The notes: generated from the sequence alone by a model not told the origin. A stretch of 12,930 nt of DNA from Stenotrophomonas sp. UBA7346 (GCA_002471015.1 DKPB01000027.1:1-12930), one strand, 5' to 3'. Numbered from the stretch's first letter, positions 6,326-12,851 are shown. Program-made: numbers and translations.

Positions 6326-7174
6326 TCAGTGCAGTCTTGGGCGCTCGCCGCCCAGCTCGACCAGCCGCTCGCGGATGCTGATCGCATCGTTCGCCTCGGG
6401 CTCCATCTTCAGGTAGCGCGCAAGGTCGGTGCGGGCGCCAGCCAGGTACTGCAACTGCAGATAGGCCAGGCCGCGGTCGCGCACGGCATCGGCCTGTTCG
6501 GGCGCCAGCTTGAGGATGCGGTCGGCGCTGCGCGCTGCCCGGTCCCACTCGCCACGCTCGGCGTAGACGCCGTGCAGGTTGCGCAGCATGCGCATCAGGA
6601 TGGCGCGGTGCGGGGCCGGGTCCAGGATCTGCGCCAGCACGTTGTCGTCCGGGGTTTCGCCGCCCAGGTTGCTGCGGGCGCGTTCGCGCAGTTCGTCCAC
6701 GCCCAGCGGACGGCCGCCGTTGAACGGGTCCATGATCAGCACCCCGTCTTCCACCGGCAGCCGCACCAGGAAATGGCCGGGGAAGGAAATGCCTTCCAGC
6801 GGCAGGCCGAGCCGGCGCGAGACCTCGATCTGCACCAGGGCCAGCGAGATCGGGTTGCCCAGGCGGCGCTCGAACACCTCGTTGAGGTAGCTGTTGCGTG
6901 GGTCGTAGTACTCGTCGTTGTCGCCGCTGTAACCGACCTCGTTGAACAGGTGGTTGTTGATGGCGGCCACCTTCAGCGGCCATTCGCCGATGGCGTCCAC
7001 TTCCACCCGCAGGTGGTCGGCGTGGGCCTGCAGCACGCGGTCGTATTCGGCCGGGTCCAGCTGCGGGTATTCATCGCGGGCGATCAGCAGGGCAGTCGGC
7101 AGCAGCGGCAGTGCCTCGTCGGGCAGGCCGGCCAGTTCATCCCACTGCGGCAGGGTAATGCGCGTTTCAGACAT
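6326..7174 (-). CDS. SirB1-like protein: transglutaminase-like domain plus TPR
   Basis: A 282-residue cytoplasmic protein. Residues about 35-170 form a SirB1/transglutaminase-like core: AINNHLFNEVGYSGD (71-85), the family block NSYLNEVFERRLGNPISLAL (94-113), FPGHFLVR (131-138, H134) and IMDPFNGG (147-154, D149). Residues about 190-270 look like tetratricopeptide helices (HGVYAERGEWDRAARSADR, then AYLQLQYLAGARTDLARYL). The protein has no cysteine at all, so a classic Cys-His-Asp catalytic triad is not possible; H134 and D149 remain. Proteins of this family (E. coli YchA) have no settled biochemical role. The ATG at 7174 (MSETRITLPQ) was chosen over an upstream in-frame ATG that would run into the DUF192 gene. 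It follows the DUF192 gene by 65 bp on the same strand, so co-transcription is likely. Confidence 0.88.
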   Translation of the reverse strand: MSETRITLPQWDELAGLPDEALPLLPTALLIARDEYPQLDPAEYDRVLQAHADHLRVEVDAIGEWPLKVAAINNHLFNEVGYSGDNDEYYDPRNSYLNEVFERRLGNPISLALVQIEVSRRLGLPLEGISFPGHFLVRLPVEDGVLIMDPFNGGRPLGVDELRERARSNLGGETPDDNVLAQILDPAPHRAILMRMLRNLHGVYAERGEWDRAARSADRILKLAPEQADAVRDRGLAYLQLQYLAGARTDLARYLKMEPEANDAISIRERLVELGGERPRLH

Positions 7175-7239
7175 GGCCCAAGACTGGCGGCAAAGCGGCG
7201 CCGGTTCAAGGGCGCCGCTGTTCAACTTGGGCCGGCCGC

Positions 7240-7698
7240 TCAGTTGCCGGTGGGGATGCCCGGGCCGAAGGTCAGCTCGGCGCCGTCCTGCAGCTTGAGC
7301 CTGGCGGCCTGGCCGGCGTTGAGTTCCAGCACGTACAGGGCCGGGTTGAAGCTGGGGTAGGGCGGGCACATGTCACCGGCCGAGCACGGCGGGACATCGC
7401 GCTGCTGGCCGACCAGGCGGCGCTGACTGTCGAAGTACAGGATATCCAGCGGGATCTTGGTGTTCTTCATCCAGTACGCCTGTGGTTCCTCGCGGTCGTG
7501 GATGAACAGCATGCCGTGGTCGGTTTCCATCTGTTCGCGGAACATCAGGCCGCGGGCGCGGCTTTCGTCGTTCTGCGCCAGTTCCACCTGGTAGCGGGTA
7601 CCGGCCAGTTCCACCCAATGCTTGCCGTCGGCGCTGGCGCAGCCGGCCAGGGCGAGCAGGGACAGTGTGAAGAGGGTACGCAGGAAGGCGTTGAACAT
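7240..7698 (-). CDS. DUF192 lipoprotein
   Basis: A 152-residue exported lipoprotein. A signal peptide with a lipobox LAGC (17-20) puts the lipidated cysteine at C20; the following alanine predicts outer-membrane sorting. The remainder is a DUF192 domain with its usual blocks: RARGLMFRE (47-55), MLFIHD (63-68), YWMKNTKIPLDILYFD (75-90) and LYVLELNAG (121-129). Two further cysteines, C105 and C111, could form a disulfide in the periplasm. DUF192 proteins are small beta-rich proteins of unproven function. No strong Shine-Dalgarno is seen. It lies 243 bp after rpiA and 65 bp before the SirB1-like gene on the same strand. Confidence 0.9.
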   Translation of the reverse strand: MFNAFLRTLFTLSLLALAGCASADGKHWVELAGTRYQVELAQNDESRARGLMFREQMETDHGMLFIHDREEPQAYWMKNTKIPLDILYFDSQRRLVGQQRDVPPCSAGDMCPPYPSFNPALYVLELNAGQAARLKLQDGAELTFGPGIPTGN

Positions 7699-7750
7699 GG
7701 TTGGGGACCTGGTTCCTGGGAGGTGTTCAGGCGGGGGGAAGTCAAAGGCT

Positions 7751-7799
7751 TCCCCTCATCCGCCCTTCGGGCACCTTCTCCCGTGAACGGGAGAAGGGA
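7751..7799 (+). repeat. Intergenic hairpin repeat, family 1
   Basis: TCCCCTCATCC, a GCCCTTCGGGC hairpin (7762-7772), then CCTTCTCCCG (7774-7783) / CGGGAGAAGG (7788-7797) around a TGAA loop. It sits between rpiA and the DUF192 gene, just beyond the TTGC-type tandem repeats. Confidence 0.8.
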
Positions 7800-7930
7800 C
7801 AAGCAACAGCGGAAGCCGAAGCAACGGCCAAAGCAACGGCCGAAGCAACAGCAACAGCAACAGCAACAGCCAAAGCAACAGCAACAGTCAGAGCCAGAGC
7901 CAAAACAGCAGCCAGAGCAGCCAGAGCTGT
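7799..7930. repeat. Degenerate TTGC/GCAAC-type short tandem repeat
   Basis: About 130 bp made from 6-bp words such as GCAACA, GCAACG, GCCAAA and GCCGAA on the plus strand (TGTTGC and relatives on the minus strand), ending in looser CAGAGC words. It starts 12 nt downstream of the rpiA stop in rpiA orientation. Frames reading through it give only Gln-rich or Cys-rich runs with no domain, so it is non-coding. The same words return at the right window edge. Confidence 0.75.
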
Positions 7931-7941
7931 GCGGGCTCGGC

Positions 7942-8589
7942 TTACAGCACCTGCGGCGGCTCGCCGCCGACGATGACCACGTCGGCGGGGCGGCGCGCAA
8001 ACAGGCCGACCGTCACCACGCCCGGAATCTGGTTGAGCTGCTGCTCAAGCTTGACCGGATCGGTGATGGACAGGTTGTGCACGTCCAGAATCAGATTGCC
8101 GTTGTCGGTGACCACGCCATCGCGCCACACCGGCTGGCCGCCGGTCAGGGCCAGGATCTCGCGGGCCACCAGGCTGCGTGCCATCGGGATCACTTCCACC
8201 GGCAGCGGGAACTTGCCCAGCACCTTGACCTGCTTGCTCGGGTCGACGATGCAGACGAACTGCTTGCTGGCCTCGGCGATGATCTTCTCGCGGGTCAGCG
8301 CGGCACCGCCGCCCTTGATCAGGTTCTTGTTGCCGTCGCACTCATCGGCGCCATCCACGTACAGCGACAGGCCGCCGGTGTGGTTCAGGTCCAGCACCTC
8401 GATGCCGTGGCCCTTGAGCAGGGCGGTGCTCTGGTCGGAACTGGAGACCGCGCCTTCGATCTGGTCCTTGATGCGGGCCAGGGCTTCGATGAAGTAGGCA
8501 ACGGTGGAGCCGGTGCCGACACCGACAATCATTCCCTTCTGGACGTACTCGATGGCTTTTTCGGCGGCCAGGCGCTTGGCTTCGGACAT
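7942..8589 (-). CDS. rpiA: Ribose-5-phosphate isomerase A
   Basis: A 215-residue cytoplasmic enzyme that interconverts ribose-5-phosphate and ribulose-5-phosphate in the non-oxidative pentose phosphate pathway. Family blocks are the phosphate loop VGVGTGSTV (22-30), SSSDQST (49-55), YVDGADE (77-83) with D79 and D82, KGGGAALTREKI (92-103) with K92 and the general base E101, and the C-terminal VTVGLFARRPADVVIVG (192-208). These match the E. coli active-site positions with a shift of two. Length is normal (E. coli 219). The ATG at 8589 is the conserved N-terminus. It has no purine-rich ribosome site; instead, 13 nt upstream begins one arm of a long inverted repeat (8602-8749), so the leader may be strongly folded. 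Confidence 0.96.
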   Translation of the reverse strand: MSEAKRLAAEKAIEYVQKGMIVGVGTGSTVAYFIEALARIKDQIEGAVSSSDQSTALLKGHGIEVLDLNHTGGLSLYVDGADECDGNKNLIKGGGAALTREKIIAEASKQFVCIVDPSKQVKVLGKFPLPVEVIPMARSLVAREILALTGGQPVWRDGVVTDNGNLILDVHNLSITDPVKLEQQLNQIPGVVTVGLFARRPADVVIVGGEPPQVL

Positions 8590-8601
8590 GGTTGTTTGCT
8601 T

Positions 8602-8749
8602 GGTGATTGGGGAGTCGGGATTGGGGATACGCAAAGGCGGGGTGTGGCGAGCTTTTGGGTTGCCGGGATAGGGAAAGGCAGATTCGAAATTCGCATGGGC
8701 TGCAGTGCAGCGCTCTTGTCGAATCCCCGATCCGGACTCCCCAATCACC
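8602..8749. repeat. 148-bp element with 27-bp inverted ends
   Basis: Arm 8602-8628 (starting GGTGATTGGGGAGTC) is the reverse complement of 8723-8749 at 25 of 27 positions. Each arm holds the GATTGGGG-like word twice. The 94 bp between include a small palindrome GCTGCA-G-TGCAGC (8699-8711). The right arm contributes the TGA stop of the EVE-domain gene (8745-8747), and the left arm ends 12 nt before the rpiA start. It could be a MITE-like insertion or a dispersed chromosomal repeat of the GGGGAGTCGGGATTGGGGAT type seen in Xanthomonadaceae. Confidence 0.8.
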
Positions 8750-9221
8750 GCTTTTCCAGCGACAGCAGCAGCTTCCACTGTGCGGCGGTAACCGGGAACA
8801 CCGACAGGCGGTTGCCCTTGGCGGTCAGCGGAAAGCCTTCGCCCAGTTCCTCGGCATGCAGCTTGATCTCGTCCAGCGCGATCACCTGCGCCATCTTGCG
8901 CTCAAAACCCACGTCCACCAGCATCCAGCGCGGCTGTTCGCGCGTGCTCTTGGGGTCGTAGTAATCGGATTCGGGGTCGAACTGGGTGTCGTCCGGGTAG
9001 GCCTCGCTGGCCACCGTGGCGACGCCGACAATGCCCGGCACCTTGGTGTTGGAGTGGTAGAACAGGATGCCGTCGCCAACCTTCATGCCGTCGCGCATGA
9101 AATTGCGCGCCTGGTAGTTGCGCACGCCATTCCACGGCTCGGTGCCCACGCGCTGCAGGTCGTCGATGGAAAAGGCGTCCGGTTCGGACTTCATCAGCCA
9201 GTAGCGCTTGCGGGCGGTCAT
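8745..9221 (-). CDS. EVE-domain protein
   Basis: A 158-residue protein consisting of one EVE domain, a fold related to PUA and YTH domains that bind modified bases in RNA or DNA. Family signs are YWLMKSEPDAFSIDDL (7-22), WNGVRNYQARNFMR (30-43), GDGILFYHSN (49-58), VPGIVGVATV (61-70), AYPDDTQFD (74-82) and RWMLVDVGF (98-106). The closest well-known relative is eukaryotic thymocyte nuclear protein 1; the bacterial target is not established. Its ATG at 9221 overlaps the stop of fau by 4 nt (ATGA), so translation is probably coupled. The last codon and stop lie in the arm of the inverted repeat 8602-8749, so the C-terminus may have been set by that element. Confidence 0.92.
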   Translation of the reverse strand: MTARKRYWLMKSEPDAFSIDDLQRVGTEPWNGVRNYQARNFMRDGMKVGDGILFYHSNTKVPGIVGVATVASEAYPDDTQFDPESDYYDPKSTREQPRWMLVDVGFERKMAQVIALDEIKLHAEELGEGFPLTAKGNRLSVFPVTAAQWKLLLSLEKR

Positions 9222-9808
9222 GCGTTCAACGGTTCCGGGTAGAGAGTGGCCTGCTCGGTACAGATGGCATCCACCGCCACGTCCCAGTCCTCGACCGGTA
9301 GTGACGGCACCTGCTGGGCGGAGAAACCTACCCCCACCAGCCACGGCGGCGCGGCCTGGCGCTGCCGAAATGCGAAGCTGCGATCATACCAGCCGCCCCC
9401 CATGCCCAGCCGCCGGCCGCTGTCATCAAAGCCCACCAGCGGCGCGACGACCAAGGCCATTTCCTCCGGCCGCAGTGCCTGCGCCGGGTCCACGTCGGGC
9501 TCGGGAATGCCGTAGCGGTTGCTGACCAGGGCCTGGCCCGGACGCCACGGCGCGAAGCGCAGCAGCTTGCCGTGCAGCACCGGCAGGCAATAGGTCTGCT
9601 GTGGCGGCAGCTGCATCTGCCAGCGGTGCAGGGCGATCTCGCCGTCCATTGCCCAGTAGCCGGCGACATGCCCACTGACCCCGGCGAAAGGCAGGGACAG
9701 CAGGTGCGCGGCCAGGGTTTCGGCCGCGGCGATGCGCTCGGCAGCAGGAATATCGCGGCGGCGCTGGCGCAGTTGTTGGCGGAGGAGTTGGCGGGGGTCG
9801 GCAGTCAT
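9218..9808 (-). CDS. fau: 5-formyltetrahydrofolate cyclo-ligase
   Basis: A 196-residue cytoplasmic enzyme (MTHFS, also called YgfA) that uses ATP to convert 5-formyl-THF to 5,10-methenyl-THF, recovering inhibited folate. The basic N-terminal helix (LLRQQLRQRRRDIPAAER, 8-25), the GYWAMDGEI segment (50-58), the folate-contact region YGIPEPD (99-105), LVVAPLVGFDDSGRRLGMGG (119-138) and the nucleotide-binding GGWYDR (138-143) are characteristic. It lies downstream of 6S RNA, which is the usual gammaproteobacterial order ssrS-ygfA, and is linked to the EVE gene by a 4-nt overlap. No clear Shine-Dalgarno precedes the ATG at 9808. In E. coli ygfA is co-transcribed with ssrS; here a strong terminator lies between them. 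Confidence 0.94.
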   Translation of the reverse strand: MTADPRQLLRQQLRQRRRDIPAAERIAAAETLAAHLLSLPFAGVSGHVAGYWAMDGEIALHRWQMQLPPQQTYCLPVLHGKLLRFAPWRPGQALVSNRYGIPEPDVDPAQALRPEEMALVVAPLVGFDDSGRRLGMGGGWYDRSFAFRQRQAAPPWLVGVGFSAQQVPSLPVEDWDVAVDAICTEQATLYPEPLNA

Positions 9809-9839
9809 CGGGGGAAAATCTGCGGGCAGAGAGTTGAAG

Positions 9840-9874
9840 CCCCTCTCCCGTCGGGAGAGGGGTTGGGGAGAGGG
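9840..9874 (-). repeat. Intergenic hairpin repeat, family 2
   Basis: CCCCTCTCCCG (9840-9850) pairs with CGGGAGAGGGG (9852-9862), followed by TTGGGGAGAGGG. It is the left half of a module whose right half is at 9920-9966, in the leader side of fau. Confidence 0.8.
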
Positions 9875-9919
9875 TGCGGGTGAAGCGATGTGAGATCAAC
9901 ATGCATGAGGCTTCGCGCT

Positions 9920-9966
9920 CACCCTCATCCGCCCCTTCGGGGCACCTTCTCCCGGAGGGAGAAGGA
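9920..9966 (+). repeat. Intergenic hairpin repeat, family 1
   Basis: ACCCTCATCC, a GCCCCTTCGGGGC hairpin, then CCTTCTCCC / GGGAGAAGG around GGA. It ends about 10 nt from the U-tract side of the 6S RNA terminator, so the two hairpins are back to back in the ssrS 3' region. Confidence 0.78.
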
Positions 9967-9975
9967 AAAAAAGAC

Positions 9976-10009
9976 AAAAAAAAGAACGGCGCCCGTTGGG
10001 CGCCGTTCT
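9976..10009 (-). terminator. Rho-independent terminator of 6S RNA
   Basis: On the minus strand a perfect 12-bp stem AGAACGGCGCCC / GGGCGCCGTTCT (9983-9994 with 9998-10009) with a 3-nt loop is followed by a run of seven to eight T residues (9983 down to 9976). It lies 8 nt beyond the predicted 3' end of 6S RNA. This is the clearest intrinsic terminator in the window. Confidence 0.92.
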
Positions 10010-10017
10010 GGAATATT

Positions 10018-10203
10018 GCATTCTCCGCGGTGACGATGCGTGCGAAACGACCTTGAACCCGGGGTTCAAGTGGGAACGCTGGGGGGCCATCGGGCTTCCC
10101 GCTACAAGGCGGACTTGCACACCCGGCTCCGTCGCGCCCCCGTGGTCGTAATTAAGGGACAAGGCGAATGTTTGCACACGCCGTCGTTCACAGCAGAGAA
10201 CGC
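10018..10203 (-). ncRNA. ssrS: 6S RNA
   Basis: A 186-nt non-coding RNA that mimics an open promoter and binds sigma70-RNA polymerase in stationary phase. The ends form a closing stem: 10193-10203 (GCGTTCTCTGC on the minus strand) pairs with 10018-10028 (GCGGAGAATGC) over 11 bp with two G-U pairs, and the next block GACGGCGTGTGC pairs mostly with GCACGCATCGTC. The signature hairpin CTTGAACCC-C-GGGTTCAAG (10052-10070) begins at about nucleotide 134, close to where the CCTTGAACC hairpin stands in E. coli 6S RNA (184 nt). It lies between zapA and fau, the classical ssrS locus. A -10 TATACT is 6 nt upstream and a strong terminator follows. Within the 480 bp between fau and zapA I see no protein gene. 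Confidence 0.94.
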
Positions 10204-10209
10204 GAGGCC

Positions 10210-10215
10210 AGTATA
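10210..10215 (-). promoter_or_regulatory. -10 hexamer of the 6S RNA promoter
   Basis: TATACT on the minus strand matches the sigma70 -10 consensus at five of six positions and lies 6 nt upstream of the predicted RNA 5' end at 10203. The region between is GC-rich (GGCCTC), a discriminator type often linked with growth-rate control. The -35 is weak. Confidence 0.6.
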
Positions 10216-10267
10216 GCGAGGTTGCGCGCGCAGGTGCAGTCCGTTCGTCGGTCATTTACCAATTCAT

Positions 10268-10288
10268 CAGCCTGAGCAACTCAGGCTG
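10268..10288 (-). terminator. Stem-loop directly after zapA
   Basis: A perfect 9-bp palindrome CAGCCTGAG / CTCAGGCTG around a 3-nt loop begins 1 nt after the zapA stop. No T-run follows on the minus strand, so it may attenuate or protect the zapA message rather than end it. It separates zapA from the 6S promoter. Confidence 0.45.
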
Positions 10289-10289
10289 G

Positions 10290-10589
10290 TCAACGTGCGT
10301 TGTCGACCGCAATATCCAGGCGCCGGTTCAGATCATTCAACGCCGTCTGGAAGCGCTGTTGCTGCGCCGCCTGCTCGTCGCGCACCTGCTGTAGCTCATG
10401 GGCCAGGTTGAGCGCGGCCAATACCGCCACCCGGTCCACGGCGGCCATGCGGTTGCTGCCGCGGATTTCGCGCATCTTGCCATCGAGCATGCGCGCGGCA
10501 GCGGTGAGGCTCTGGCGCTCGCCGGGCTCCACGCCCACGGTGTATTCGCGATCAAGAATGTGGACGCTGACCGGTTCGTTCTGGCTCAT
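10290..10589 (-). CDS. zapA: Cell division protein ZapA
   Basis: A 99-residue cytoplasmic protein that binds FtsZ and bundles its filaments at the division ring. The N-terminal globular part has the family opening VSVHILDREYTVGVEPGE (7-24), followed by ARMLDGKMREIR (32-43) and the conserved VDRVAVLAALNLAHEL (51-66), then a coiled coil to the C-terminus (QQVRDEQAAQQQ...). Length is normal (about 100). Its ATG overlaps the stop of the zapB-like gene by 4 nt, indicating translational coupling. It stands upstream of 6S RNA, as in most gammaproteobacteria. Confidence 0.95.
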   Translation of the reverse strand: MSQNEPVSVHILDREYTVGVEPGERQSLTAAARMLDGKMREIRGSNRMAAVDRVAVLAALNLAHELQQVRDEQAAQQQRFQTALNDLNRRLDIAVDNAR

Positions 10590-10825
10590 GTGTGCTGTTC
10601 CAGCGACTTGAGGCGGTTGATCATGGCTTCCACCCGCGAGCGGGCCTGTTCGTTCTTGGTCAGCAGCTGCGAGCGCTCGCTGATCAATTGCTCCTGCTGT
10701 TGGCGCAGGCTGCGGTTCTCATCGCTCAGCCGCTGGTTGCGCTCGAGCAGCAGCTCGATGCGGGAGACAAGGGCCAGCAGCTGGCCAGCGGGGTCGAAGG
10801 CGTCCATGGGCGGCACGATAGGCAT
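10586..10825 (-). CDS. ZapB-like small coiled-coil protein (TIGR02449 type)
   Basis: A 79-residue, almost wholly helical protein. From about residue 13 it shows heptad-like spacing of leucine and isoleucine (LLALVSRIELLLERNQRL, then LRQQQEQLISERSQLL), a coiled coil typical of ZapB-like proteins encoded just before zapA. A role at the division ring with ZapA is inferred from position and shape. The start is uncertain: ATG 10825 (MPIVPP) or ATG 10807 (MDAFDP, 73 residues); neither has a clear Shine-Dalgarno. It overlaps zapA by ATGA and is divergent from ygfB, the start codons being 108 bp apart. Confidence 0.85.
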   Translation of the reverse strand: MPIVPPMDAFDPAGQLLALVSRIELLLERNQRLSDENRSLRQQQEQLISERSQLLTKNEQARSRVEAMINRLKSLEQHT

Positions 10826-10933
10826 GCAGGTGAGGGGCGGTCAAGATGGAGAGTACAGCGTGGTTGATACACTGTAGGGCCGCTGCACGGTTCCCCGCGG
10901 CAGCGTTCCTCTCCGCTTTGACAGACCTGTGAC

Positions 10934-11479
10934 ATGACCGATCTTCCTGTCGTCAACGACATCCTCCAGGCCAGCCAGTCGCTGGGCCTGGGTGCTTCCC
11001 CGGCCGAACTGCACGGTGGCCTGTGTGGCTGGCTGGCTGCCGGCGGCGCCGACGTGCCGGCCTGGCCGGCCAAGGTGCTGGCTGATGATGGCCTGCCGGC
11101 GCCGGAGCCCGGCAGCGTGCTGGACCAGCTGCGCCAGACCACGGTCGCGCAGCTGGAGGACCGCGATTTTGCTTTTGAGCTGGTACTGGCCGATGCCGCA
11201 GCGCCCTTGCAGGTGCGCACCGATGCGCTGTTCGAGTGGTGCCGTGCATTCCTGGGCGGCTTCGGCTTGGCGTCGGGCAAGCGGCCGGTGCTCAGCGAGG
11301 AAGGCGAGGAGGCACTGCAGGACCTGGCGCGCCTGGCGCAGGCCTCCAGCGATGAGTTCGACAGCGCTGACGAGGACGAGGACGCACTGGCCGAGATCGA
11401 GGAGTTCGTGCGGGTGGCCGCGCTGTTGCTGCATGGCGATTGCGTGATGGGCTCGCGCCACCGGCAGAGCCTGAACTGA
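10934..11479 (+). CDS. ygfB: YgfB/UPF0149 family protein
   Basis: A 181-residue cytoplasmic all-helical protein of the UPF0149 family. Recognisable blocks are SPAELHGGLCGWLAAG (22-37), the middle acidic helix region, ALFEWCRAFLGGFGLA (98-113) with the WC-x-FL-GF pattern that marks the family, an acidic linker (EFDSADEDED, 141-150) and the C-terminal IEEFVRVAALLLH (155-167). No enzyme activity is known for the family; a P. aeruginosa homologue has been implicated in control of beta-lactam resistance genes, which may not carry over. It lies 8 nt upstream of pepP, so the two form an operon, the same order as in E. coli (ygfB-pepP-ubiH). Confidence 0.93.
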   Translation: MTDLPVVNDILQASQSLGLGASPAELHGGLCGWLAAGGADVPAWPAKVLADDGLPAPEPGSVLDQLRQTTVAQLEDRDFAFELVLADAAAPLQVRTDALFEWCRAFLGGFGLASGKRPVLSEEGEEALQDLARLAQASSDEFDSADEDEDALAEIEEFVRVAALLLHGDCVMGSRHRQSLN

Positions 11480-11482
11480 GGG
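11478..11482 (+). promoter_or_regulatory. Shine-Dalgarno of pepP overlapping the ygfB stop
   Basis: GAGGG shares its first bases with the ygfB stop TGA and lies 5 nt before the pepP ATG at 11488. It decides the pepP start against an in-frame ATG at 11440 inside ygfB and suggests that translation of the two genes is linked. Confidence 0.65.
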
Positions 11483-11487
11483 CGGCG

Positions 11488-12813
11488 ATGAAGCGTCTGT
11501 CCGGGATCACCCCTGCCGAATATGTGTTGCGCCGCCGCCAACTGATGGAGGCGGCCGGTGACGATGCCATCCTGGTGTTGCCGGCCGCACCCGAACGGGT
11601 GCGCAGCCACGACACCTTCTATCCCTACCGCCAGGACTCGGATTTCTGGTACCTGTGCGGTTTCCAGGAGCCGGAGGCGGTGCTGGTATTGATCCCGGGC
11701 CGCAAGCACGGGGAGGTAATCCTGTTCTGCCGCGAGCGCGACCCGGACCGGGAGGCTTGGGACGGCCCGCGCGAGGGCCAGGACGGGGCGGTGTCGCGCT
11801 ACGGCATGGACGACGCCTATCCGATTGACGACCTGGATGAAATCCTGCCGGGTCTGCTGGAAGGCCGTTCGCGGGTGTACTACCACTTCGGGCGCGATGC
11901 GGACTTTGATCTCAAGCTGATCGGCTGGGTCAACCGGGTACGCTCGCAGGTGCGGCATGGCGCGCAGCCGCCGCATGAATTCCTGGAGCTGGGCCATCTG
12001 CTGCATGAGCAGCGTCTGTTCAAGTCGGCCGACGAGATCGCGTTGATGCAGACGGCAGCCGATATCAGCGTGCGGGCGCACCGTGCGGCGATGCGCGCGG
12101 CGCGGCCCGGGATCCACGAATATGAGCTGCAGGCCGAGGTCGAGCGCGAGTTCCGTGCCGCCGATGGTTGGCCGGCTTACAACAGCATTGTCGGTGCAGG
12201 CGCCAACGCTTGTGTGCTGCACTACCGCGACAACAGCAGCGGCAGCCGTGACGGTGATCTGGTGTTGATCGATGCAGGTGCCGAGTACCGTGGCTACGCC
12301 AGCGACATCACCCGCACTTTCCCGGTCAGCGGCAAGTTCAGTGCCGAGCAGCGTGCGCTGCACGATCTGGTACTGGCGGCGCAGGCGGCGGCGTTGGAGC
12401 AGGCGCAGCCTGGCATCGCGTATGAGGAGGGGCATCTGGCTGCGGTGGAGGTCCTGACCGAGGGTCTGTTGCGCTTGGGGCTGCTGCAGGGCGATCTGGA
12501 AGAGAACATCATCGAGGGGCGCTACCAGCGCTTCTATCGGCACAAGACCGGCCATTGGTTGGGTCTGGACGTGCACGATGTTGGTGACTACCGGGTGGCG
12601 GGGGAGTCGCGCCTGTTGGAGCCGGGCATGGTGTTCACGATCGAGCCGGGGCTATACATCTCGCCGGACGATCGCAGTGTGGAGGCGCGTTGGCGCGGGA
12701 TTGGTATCCGCATCGAGGACGATGTGTTGATCACCGAGGACGGGCACCAGGTGCTGACGGCTGCGCTGGAGCGTAGTGCCGACGAAATCGAGGCCTTCAT
12801 GGCCCAGCGCTGA
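11488..12813 (+). CDS. pepP: Xaa-Pro aminopeptidase (aminopeptidase P)
   Basis: A 441-residue cytoplasmic M24 metallopeptidase that removes the N-terminal residue from peptides with proline second. The N-terminal creatinase-like domain (about 1-170) includes the YPYRQDSDFWYLCGF block (45-59). The C-terminal pita-bread domain carries all five metal ligands: D262 (IDAG), D273 (ASDITRTF), H356 (KTGHWLGLD), E386 (TIEPGLY) and E410 (RIEDD). H363 (VHDVGD) matches the proton-shuttle histidine. These align with E. coli PepP (D260, D271, H354, E383, E406). Length equals E. coli (441). It follows ygfB by 8 nt. In E. coli ubiH comes next; here 117 bp of repeats run to the window edge, so the next gene is unseen. 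Confidence 0.97.
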   Translation: MKRLSGITPAEYVLRRRQLMEAAGDDAILVLPAAPERVRSHDTFYPYRQDSDFWYLCGFQEPEAVLVLIPGRKHGEVILFCRERDPDREAWDGPREGQDGAVSRYGMDDAYPIDDLDEILPGLLEGRSRVYYHFGRDADFDLKLIGWVNRVRSQVRHGAQPPHEFLELGHLLHEQRLFKSADEIALMQTAADISVRAHRAAMRAARPGIHEYELQAEVEREFRAADGWPAYNSIVGAGANACVLHYRDNSSGSRDGDLVLIDAGAEYRGYASDITRTFPVSGKFSAEQRALHDLVLAAQAAALEQAQPGIAYEEGHLAAVEVLTEGLLRLGLLQGDLEENIIEGRYQRFYRHKTGHWLGLDVHDVGDYRVAGESRLLEPGMVFTIEPGLYISPDDRSVEARWRGIGIRIEDDVLITEDGHQVLTAALERSADEIEAFMAQR

Positions 12814-12851
12814 GCCGCAAGGCTGTAGCGCTGCATTTGCTTCTGCACTTG

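Noticed and set aside
7545..8000. Cysteine-rich minus-strand frame resembling a metal-binding peptide
   Set aside because: The Cys/Phe/Gly runs come from reading the same short tandem repeat in another frame; it is bounded by the true DUF192 and rpiA genes.
7498..8961. Plus-strand frame with long polyglutamine run
   Set aside because: The glutamines come from the GCAACA/GCAACG tandem repeat, and the rest of the frame is antisense to the DUF192, rpiA and EVE genes.
10826..10933. Divergent promoters between the zapB-like gene and ygfB
   Set aside because: TACACT at 10868-10873 could be a -10 for ygfB, but no -35 fits, and no convincing pair was found for the minus strand, so no site is called.
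10726..12576. Long minus-strand open frame (616 codons) opposite ygfB and pepP
   Set aside because: It is the antisense of two confidently identified genes, has no domain-like sequence and is rich in Gln, His, Arg and Pro, as expected for a shadow frame in GC-rich DNA.
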